Assembly: GCA_041674705.1 (NCBI GenBank)
Contig: JBAYVF010000022.1
Coordinates: forward strand, 1 to 29,537
DNA length: 29,537 bases
Direction: 5' to 3'
From: Aquincolibacterium sp041674705
GTDB lineage: Bacteria; Omnitrophota; Omnitrophia; Omnitrophales; Aquincolibacteriaceae
Part shown: positions 24,111 to 29,537 of the stretch, in pieces
Layout of the letters: each line of letters starts with the position of its first letter
Numbering within the stretch: the first letter of the stretch is position 1
Notes under the pieces: model-generated
Databases searched by the model: none
What the model was told of the DNA's origin: nothing
Seen by the model: only the letters and a program-made list of their open reading frames with translations
Translations under genes and position numbers: made by a program

Positions 24111-25541
24111 CTACCGGGCGCGGCGCAAATGGGTGGGAAGGATCTTGAGGGTTTCTCGGTACTTCGCGACGGTGCGGCGAGCCAGGGTGACGCCTTCTTC
24201 TTTTAACTGTTTTACGATCGCCAGATCGCTGAGGGGCTTTTTAGGATCTTCTTTTTCGACCAGCGCACGAATCCTCTCCATGATGCTTTTCTGGGATTCT
24301 CCGGCGTCATTATCGGTCCCCACTTTTTGTGAGAAAAAACTTTTGTAGGGGATCGTGCCCTGCGGGGTCTTGAGATATTTTCCGTGGATCGCGCGGCTGA
24401 TCGTGGATTCATGGAGCTTCACTCGTTCGGCGATATCCTTGAGCCTGAGAGGTCTCAGGTGGGAGAACCCGCGGGTAAAGAAAAGAGGTTGGGCCCGGAC
24501 GATCTCATCGGTAATGGCCCGTAGCGTTGAGCCTCGCAGGTCGATCGCTTTCAGAAAATCCATCCCGCGCTCCAGGCGCGTCTTGAGAAAATCCTTTGTT
24601 TTTTCGTCCAGGCCTTTCTCGCGCATCATCCGACGGTACTCCGCATTGATCCGCAGTTCCGGGATGAAATCATTATGAACCTCGATCTCAAGACCGTCCT
24701 CTGTGCCATCCTTGATCGAAACCGTGGCATCCGGGGTGACCGCGATCGACTCTTCGACATAGAAACTCCGGCCGGGTTTCGGGTCGAGGCGCGCAATGAG
24801 ATCCGTTGCTTTTTTAATAGCCGGGTCGCTGGCGCTGAAGATCTTAGCGAGCATTTTCCAGTCCCGCTTGGCGAGAAGGTCCATTTGATCTCGGACGATC
24901 TCGCGGGCCAAGGTCGCCTCAGCCCCCTTTCTCTCAAGTTGGATCAAAAGAGCCTCGCGAAGGTCGCGTGCGCCGATCCCCGGAGGATCGAGGCTTTGAA
25001 TTTTGCGCAAAACTTCTTCAACCTCGGAGACCTTGGCATGAGAGGCCAGGGCGATCTCTTCCAGCGTTGCCTTTAAATAACCCTCGGGGTCGATATTCCC
25101 GACGATCTCGGCGGCGATTTTTTTCTGGAGCGCATCAAGTTCCAGAAAATGGATCTGCCATTCCAAATAGTCAAAGAGGCTTTCGGGTTTGGTGATGAGC
25201 GTTTCCTGAAAATCCTTGATCTTGCGTGTATCTTCCGGCTTACGCCTGGAAAGGTCGGATGGGGCATTGGTGAATGTGAGCGGCTCTTTGGCTGCCCAGT
25301 CATCCGGGAGCGTTTCTCCGGTTTCGTCATCCGTAGCCTTGGGGGCCGAAGATGACGGAGTTTCTGTGTCTTCTGATTCGACCGGGCGCGTAACCTCTTC
25401 GAGCATCGGATTCTCTTCGAGGGCGTCTTCGACCGCCTGCCGAAGGTCCATGATCGGGAGGTGGAGCAGGTGGAGATAGACCCGCATTTGCGGGGAAAGG
25501 GTCATCTTCTGAGATTGGCGCTGACTGAATCTTGGTTGCAT
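24111..25541 (-). CDS. rpoN: RNA polymerase sigma-54 factor
   Basis: This 476-residue RpoN directs RNA polymerase to -24/-12 promoters that need ATP-dependent activators. Region I is Q-rich (FSQRQSQKMTLSPQM, about residues 5-19) and is the activator contact. An acidic, variable region II follows (about 45-100). The core-binding region runs from about 115 to 300. The helix-turn-helix that reads the -12 element (LKDIAERVKLHESTISRAI) lies near 366-385. The RpoN box ARRTVAKYRE at 454-463, which reads the -24 element, completes the factor. It is transcribed leftward, convergent with the tRNA cluster and divergent from accD. Length and motifs are normal. I found no clear sigma-54 promoter elsewhere in the window. 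Confidence 0.96.
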   Translation of the reverse strand: MQPRFSQRQSQKMTLSPQMRVYLHLLHLPIMDLRQAVEDALEENPMLEEVTRPVESEDTETPSSSAPKATDDETGETLPDDWAAKEPLTFTNAPSDLSRRKPEDTRKIKDFQETLITKPESLFDYLEWQIHFLELDALQKKIAAEIVGNIDPEGYLKATLEEIALASHAKVSEVEEVLRKIQSLDPPGIGARDLREALLIQLERKGAEATLAREIVRDQMDLLAKRDWKMLAKIFSASDPAIKKATDLIARLDPKPGRSFYVEESIAVTPDATVSIKDGTEDGLEIEVHNDFIPELRINAEYRRMMREKGLDEKTKDFLKTRLERGMDFLKAIDLRGSTLRAITDEIVRAQPLFFTRGFSHLRPLRLKDIAERVKLHESTISRAIHGKYLKTPQGTIPYKSFFSQKVGTDNDAGESQKSIMERIRALVEKEDPKKPLSDLAIVKQLKEEGVTLARRTVAKYRETLKILPTHLRRAR

Positions 25542-25612
25542 GGGAAGAACATATCACGGAGAAAAATCGTTGTAAAGTCAGGAGATTTAGGGACTTAGGG
25601 AGAAGAAAGGAA

Positions 25613-25640
25613 TTGACACTCCCTGCTATTTTTTTATAAT
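25613..25640 (+). promoter_or_regulatory. Consensus sigma-70 promoter upstream of accD
   Basis: A perfect -35 TTGACA (25613-25618) and a perfect -10 TATAAT (25635-25640) are separated by 16 bp. Transcription should begin near 25647, leaving a leader of about 110 nt before accD. Confidence 0.8.
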
Positions 25641-25666
25641 GGTTGGCAGTTTGAACGAGCTGGTTT

Positions 25667-25711
25667 GCCACGGGACAGGCTCTCAGGTAAGGTCTCTCGC
25701 GTGGCTTTTTT
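25667..25711 (+). terminator. Terminator-like hairpin in the accD leader (attenuator or small-RNA end)
   Basis: GCCACG (25667-25672) pairs with CGTGGC (25700-25705), with an inner GAC/GTC pairing, and TTTTTT follows at 25706-25711. It lies about 65 nt after the predicted transcription start and before accD. It could attenuate accD or end a short RNA. The loop is long, so strength is uncertain. Confidence 0.5.
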
Positions 25712-25756
25712 GTCTTAGCATAAATATCCGTTTCTTCCAACGAGGGAAACGCTCCG

Positions 25757-26593
25757 ATGCCACAAGCGCCCGCACTTCTAGTCACAAAAGGTCTGAGGAA
25801 AAAAAGCATGCCCGCCGGCTTGTGGACGAAATGTCCCAGCTGCCAGGCGGTGATGTTCAACAAAACCCTCAAAGAGAACCTTCTGGTCTGCACGAAATGC
25901 TCTTATCACTTCATTATGGGAGCTATAGAGCGCCTCCACCACCTTGCGGACGAAAATTCTTTTGTTGAGATCAATGCGGATCTCAGGTCTGAGGATCCGT
26001 TGAAGTTTTCAGCTGTCAAGGCCTATACGGATAAAATCAAACAGGACCAGAAAAAGACCGGCCTGAAAGAAGCTTGCGTGACGGGAACGGCAAAGATCCT
26101 TGGGCGAGCTTGCGCATTGGGCGTGACCGATTCCCGGTTTATTATGGGCTCCATGGGGTCGGTGGTGGGCGAAAAGATCACGCGATTGATCGAATACGCC
26201 CTTGAGAACAAACTTCCATTGATCATCGTCTCCGGTTCAGGGGGGGGCGCGCGAATGTACGAAGGCGCCCTGAGCTTGATGCAGATGGCCAAAACTTCCG
26301 TAGCCCTCGGGAGGTATCAGGAGGTAGGGCTTTCCTTCATCTCTGTTTTGACAAACCCCACGATGGGCGGCGTCATGGCAAGTTTTGCGTCGCTGGGGGA
26401 TATCATTATTGCGGAACCTCGCGCGCTTCTGGGTTTTGCCGGGCCGCGCGTCATTGAGCAGACGATCCGTCAAAAACTCCCCGCAGATTTTCAAACGTCA
26501 GAATTTTTGCTCGAGCACGGGCTTGTGGATATGGTGGTCGGGCGCCAGGAGTTGAAACAAAAAATCGGGATTTTACTCGAATATCTTTCCTAA
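25757..26593 (+). CDS. accD: Acetyl-CoA carboxylase carboxyltransferase subunit beta
   Basis: This 278-residue AccD forms, with AccA, the carboxyltransferase that moves CO2 from biotin to acetyl-CoA, the first step of fatty acid synthesis. The N-terminal zinc ribbon has C26, C29, C45 and C48 (TKCPSC and VCTKCS). The crotonase-like fold follows with the oxyanion-hole region GSGGGARMYEGALSLMQMAK split over strands and helices, then NPTMGGVMASFA and GFAGPRVIEQT. ATG 25757 is kept because the preceding residues resemble the usual AccD lead-in; M18 is an alternative. The strong promoter at 25613 drives it. Length is typical. AccA is not in the window. Confidence 0.95.
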   Translation: MPQAPALLVTKGLRKKSMPAGLWTKCPSCQAVMFNKTLKENLLVCTKCSYHFIMGAIERLHHLADENSFVEINADLRSEDPLKFSAVKAYTDKIKQDQKKTGLKEACVTGTAKILGRACALGVTDSRFIMGSMGSVVGEKITRLIEYALENKLPLIIVSGSGGGARMYEGALSLMQMAKTSVALGRYQEVGLSFISVLTNPTMGGVMASFASLGDIIIAEPRALLGFAGPRVIEQTIRQKLPADFQTSEFLLEHGLVDMVVGRQELKQKIGILLEYLS

Positions 26594-26612
26594 TCACCTC
26601 TAAGAGGACTTT

Positions 26613-27719
26613 GTGGCGAACGTAACTCTGAAGAATATCTCCAAAATTTACAAAGATGGCGTTCGCGCGGTCAATAATGTCTCTCTCGAGATCCCGGACC
26701 GGGAGTTCGTGGTGCTCGTCGGACCTTCGGGCTGCGGAAAATCCACCACGCTTCGCATGATCGCCGGCCTTGAAGAGATCACCGAAGGCGAAATCTTTAT
26801 CGAGAACGTGCTTGTCAATCACGTTCCTGCCAAGAATCGCGACATCGCGATGGTTTTTCAGAATTACGCGCTCTACCCGCACATGACCGTTTATGAGAAT
26901 CTGGCGTTTGGCCTGAAATTACGCCGCTATCCGACGAAAGAGATCGAGCGGCGCGTCCATGAATCCGCCGAGATCCTGGGCTTGACGATGGAAATGTTGA
27001 AGCGCCGGCCCAAAGAACTTTCGGGTGGCGAGCGTCAGCGGGTGGCGGTCGGCCGTGCGATCGTCCGTAAACCCAAAGTCTTTCTTTTTGACGAACCTTT
27101 AAGTAACCTGGACGCCAAGCTTCGCGTTCAGATGCGCATGGAACTGCAGAAACTGCATAACCGCCTTCAATCGACCATGATCTACGTGACGCATGACCAG
27201 GTCGAGGCCTTGACGCTTGGGGACCGGATCGTGGTGATGCATCACGGACTGGTTCAGCAGGTGGCCGATCCGGTCAATCTCTACGAGCGTCCGCACAACA
27301 AATTCGTGGCGGGATTTATCGGCTCGCCTCCGATGAATTTTCTGAAAGGCACCATCCTCGCGGAGGATGGAGATTATTATTTTCAGGACCGAAGCATCAA
27401 ACTGCGCATCTTGCCGCATTTTTATTCTCGCATTGCCCAGTACAAGGGCCAGACGCTTACCATGGGGATCCGTCCTGAGGATATTTACGACAAAATTTTT
27501 GCTCAAGACGCGCGTCCGGAATTCACGATCACCGCGACGGTCGATGTGGTCGAGCCGATGGGTTCGGAAATCTATCTTTATTTGACCTGCGGCACCAATA
27601 ATTTTGTGGTGCGTGTTTCCAACCAGGATACCGCCGCGATGAACCAGGACCTGCAAGTGGTGTTCGATATGAGCAAAGCGCTTTTCTTTGATCCTCAAAC
27701 AGGCGTTGCCATCTCATAA
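26613..27719 (+). CDS. ABC transporter ATP-binding protein, MalK/UgpC/MsmX type
   Basis: This 368-residue ATPase energises uptake of a sugar or polyol through membrane partners not present here. Walker A GPSGCGKST is at 37-45, the Q-loop is in FQNYALYPHM, the signature LSGGE is at 136-140, Walker B ends in D160-E161 (LFDEPLSNLD), and the H-loop is in YVTHDQ. The C-terminal OB-like regulatory domain (about 240-368), with GFIGSPPMNFL and MGIRPEDIY, places it in the carbohydrate importer group. Start GTG 26613 is preceded by AGAGGA. It lies 20 bp after accD, so they are probably co-transcribed. A shared ATPase serving several importers, like MsmX, is possible because no permease genes are adjacent. 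Confidence 0.92.
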   Translation: MANVTLKNISKIYKDGVRAVNNVSLEIPDREFVVLVGPSGCGKSTTLRMIAGLEEITEGEIFIENVLVNHVPAKNRDIAMVFQNYALYPHMTVYENLAFGLKLRRYPTKEIERRVHESAEILGLTMEMLKRRPKELSGGERQRVAVGRAIVRKPKVFLFDEPLSNLDAKLRVQMRMELQKLHNRLQSTMIYVTHDQVEALTLGDRIVVMHHGLVQQVADPVNLYERPHNKFVAGFIGSPPMNFLKGTILAEDGDYYFQDRSIKLRILPHFYSRIAQYKGQTLTMGIRPEDIYDKIFAQDARPEFTITATVDVVEPMGSEIYLYLTCGTNNFVVRVSNQDTAAMNQDLQVVFDMSKALFFDPQTGVAIS

Positions 27720-27737
27720 GTGGCAAAGACATAAAAC

Positions 27738-29183
27738 ATGGGCTCACGGACCCGGCGTCAGATCGCTTTCGCGTTTGGCTTGGGGACGGTATTTCTTCTT
27801 ACCTACCTTCTGATCTATTCGCTCGTCCAGCTCAAGAATACCGAAGTTCCCGAGATCTATCTCCAGCGCATCGCTCTTCTCCTGACGGCTTTTTCCCTGC
27901 CTCTTTTCACAACTTGGTGGCGTTTTAAATGGGTCGGCGTGAATTTACTGGTAATGGCTTTTCTTATCCCGCTTGTTTTTTTTGTCGTCTCGATCACCAA
28001 GGTCCCTGTGTTCCTCTGGGTTTTTCTGTCCTACGGATCCATCATGGTGGCTCTCTACCGTACGGAACAGCACTTTGAGAATCAGATCGCGATGGTCGGG
28101 ATCGAGCAGGAGAAATGCGAAGATGAAGCTAATAATCTCGTGGTCGCTTTTAAGGCCAAGGGCGAGGGGATCAGCACTTTTTTCGAGAAATATTCCACTT
28201 ACTACAATCTGCGTAAATTGGCCGAGGAATTGACGGTCAGTCTTTCCTGGGCCGATCTTGCCCAGAAGTCGGTCGATCGCGCGATGGATTTCATCCCGCG
28301 CGGGGATTTCGCGAAGGTTACTTTGGCGCACGGAGAAGAGAGGAAGCTTCCTGTGGTCGCGCGCCGTCGCCTTCGTCCGGTCGGTAACTGGAGCGCTAAG
28401 CAAGGGGACATCTTCGATTTCTGGTGTATCAAGAATCGCAAGCGGCTCATTATCATGGACACCCAAGAGGATTTCCGGTTTGTCCTAAGCGATAATGAAA
28501 AAAAGGATAATGTCCGTAGTCTGATCGTCGCGCCGCTTTTCCATGAAGGGCGCGTTGCGGGAACTCTTGCCATTCAAGCCACGCGGCCGAATGTTTTCAG
28601 TCATGACGATCTTAGGCTTCTGGACGCGATCGCGACCTTGGCCTCCTCCGCTATCTCGAACGCGATGCTTTATGAGAAAACCGAAGAGCTGGCGATCAAA
28701 GATTCACTCACCGGGCTTTTTGTGCGGCGCTATTTCTTTGAGCGTCTCAAGGAAGAACACCGTCGCGCGTTGCTCCATCAGAAAAGTCTGTCTTTTTTAA
28801 TGTGCGACCTGGACCACTTCAAGGAATGCAACGACCAGTTCGGTCATCAAGGCGGCGACTTGATGCTGGTTCAGTTTGCGGAGATCCTCCGGCAGTGTCT
28901 CAAAGGATCGCTTCTCGCGCGCTATGGGGGCGAGGAATTCGCAATTCTTCTTCCTGAAACGACCAAGGCGGAGGCCGCGAAGGTGGCGGAGCAGATCCGG
29001 AAAGCTGTTGAAAAATCCTCTTTCAATATTCGCCGCGAAGCGGTCAGCATGACCGTCTCGATCGGAGTGGCCAATCTTCCGGACGATACGCTGGATGCCG
29101 AAAATCTCGTTCAAAAGGCCGATCAGGCGCTTTACCGGGCCAAAAGGGAAGGGAGGAACCGCGTATGCGTCGCCACCTCTTGA
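27738..29183 (+). CDS. Membrane-anchored GAF-GGDEF diguanylate cyclase
   Basis: This 481-residue protein makes c-di-GMP from two GTP. Four hydrophobic segments (about 9-30, 43-60, 66-86 and 90-106) form an N-terminal membrane domain. A helical linker and a GAF-like sensor domain (about 165-335) follow. The GGDEF domain starts at KDSLTGLFVRRYF and has the active-site motif R395-Y-G-G-E-E-F401, so it should be catalytically active. The segment FAEILRQCLKGSLLAR just before it shows no clear RxxD inhibitory site, so product inhibition may be weak. ATG 27738 lies 18 bp after the ABC gene. It overlaps the next membrane gene by 19 bp, suggesting a signalling pair. Confidence 0.93.
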   Translation: MGSRTRRQIAFAFGLGTVFLLTYLLIYSLVQLKNTEVPEIYLQRIALLLTAFSLPLFTTWWRFKWVGVNLLVMAFLIPLVFFVVSITKVPVFLWVFLSYGSIMVALYRTEQHFENQIAMVGIEQEKCEDEANNLVVAFKAKGEGISTFFEKYSTYYNLRKLAEELTVSLSWADLAQKSVDRAMDFIPRGDFAKVTLAHGEERKLPVVARRRLRPVGNWSAKQGDIFDFWCIKNRKRLIIMDTQEDFRFVLSDNEKKDNVRSLIVAPLFHEGRVAGTLAIQATRPNVFSHDDLRLLDAIATLASSAISNAMLYEKTEELAIKDSLTGLFVRRYFFERLKEEHRRALLHQKSLSFLMCDLDHFKECNDQFGHQGGDLMLVQFAEILRQCLKGSLLARYGGEEFAILLPETTKAEAAKVAEQIRKAVEKSSFNIRREAVSMTVSIGVANLPDDTLDAENLVQKADQALYRAKREGRNRVCVATS

Positions 29184-29537
29184 TCCTCCTTGCCCTCGTG
29201 GCCGCGGCGTTCTTTGTCGTATGGCAATCCCGGGAGATCATTCTGGCCTATTATCTTCTCTCGGTGCTCTGGCTGCTTCCTCTTTATTATTTTTTCAAAG
29301 AAAAAGCCTACGTGCTGTTCGCAGTCTCCGCGCTTGGAGTTTTTCTTCTCCACGGTTGGTTTTTTCAGGTCGATCCGCATCCGCGAATGATCGCACTCTG
29401 GGCGGTTCAAGCGCTTCTTTTTACAGGATTTTGTTATTACCATCGGGAACTTAGACGTTTCCAAGACCGCGCCCGGGAGTCGAAGGAAAATGTCCGGAAG
29501 AACCTGGAGTCATTTCAGGCGAAGTACCAGACGCGGC
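29165..29537 (+). CDS. Membrane protein, 3' truncated by the window edge
   Basis: From ATG 29165 the frame stays open to the end, giving 124 residues. It has a short basic N-terminus (MRRHL), then hydrophobic segments at about 5-19, 27-42, 47-63 and 77-90, then a charged, probably coiled-coil stretch (HRELRRFQDRARESKENV). This shape, membrane helices leading into a coiled coil, resembles the N-terminal part of a membrane sensor, and the upstream neighbour is a similar GGDEF protein. The output domain lies outside the window, so no function is assigned. It overlaps the upstream gene by 19 bp, which supports translational coupling. Confidence 0.65.
   Translation, partial: MRRHLLILLALVAAAFFVVWQSREIILAYYLLSVLWLLPLYYFFKEKAYVLFAVSALGVFLLHGWFFQVDPHPRMIALWAVQALLFTGFCYYHRELRRFQDRARESKENVRKNLESFQAKYQTR

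Noticed and set aside
23903..24148. Plus-strand open frame of 81 codons across the second tRNA remnant
   Set aside because: It overlaps the GIY-YIG gene in another frame and continues through tRNA sequence and a terminator.
25647..25711. Glycine riboswitch-like words (CTCTCAGG) in the accD leader
   Set aside because: Only one short word matches, the aptamer core is incomplete, and accD is not a glycine-controlled gene.
1..29537. CRISPR array
   Set aside because: No regularly spaced direct repeats with spacers and no cas genes were seen anywhere in the window.

Overview
The window looks like chromosomal DNA of an uncultivated Gram-negative (diderm) bacterium. The support is a lipobox lipoprotein, a sugar-nucleotidyltransferase tail, sigma-54, GltB/GltD, AccD, a MalK-type ABC ATPase and GGDEF signalling. 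A small GIY-YIG gene wedged among tRNA pieces and the many short palindromes give an overall look that reminds me of Omnitrophota or similar candidate phyla. That is an impression only and could not be checked here.

Layout. (1) 2-662: the end of a probable sugar-phosphate nucleotidyltransferase gene and an overlapping lipoprotein gene. (2) 680-16441: a defence-type genomic island. It carries a SIR2-like NAD-binding protein, a two-gene Hachiman system (hamA nuclease and hamB helicase), and a type I restriction-modification operon hsdM-hsdS-X-hsdR. X is an unrecognised two-zinc-ribbon protein with a C-terminal HEPN-like R-x4-H motif. After the operon come a PIN-domain protein, two small helix-turn-helix proteins and a tyrosine integrase. 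Parts of the island are much more AT-rich than the right-hand flank. (3) 16442-16766: no gene, but a dense cluster of different palindromes and a 16-bp direct repeat. (4) 16767-23451: a Nudix hydrolase, then gltB and gltD (glutamate synthase). (5) 23475-24106: an intact tRNA-Thr(CGT), followed by two broken tRNA-like copies interrupted by 19-nt hairpins, with a GIY-YIG nuclease gene between them. (6) 24111-25541, minus strand: rpoN. (7) 25613-29537: accD behind a consensus promoter and a terminator-like leader hairpin, an ABC ATPase, a membrane-anchored GGDEF protein and a truncated membrane protein.

How the genes fit together. The island is a layered anti-phage locus. It combines DNA restriction (Hsd), a nuclease/helicase genome-integrity sensor (Hachiman), a possible NAD-depleting or NAD-sensing SIR2 protein, and two putative RNases (HEPN and PIN) that could act as suicide effectors. 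The integrase module at its right end is the likely means of acquisition. The right half is ordinary housekeeping metabolism and signalling. The strongest candidates for undescribed biology are the tRNA-fragment/hairpin/GIY-YIG unit at 23511-24059 and the HEPN-zinc-ribbon gene embedded in the hsd operon.
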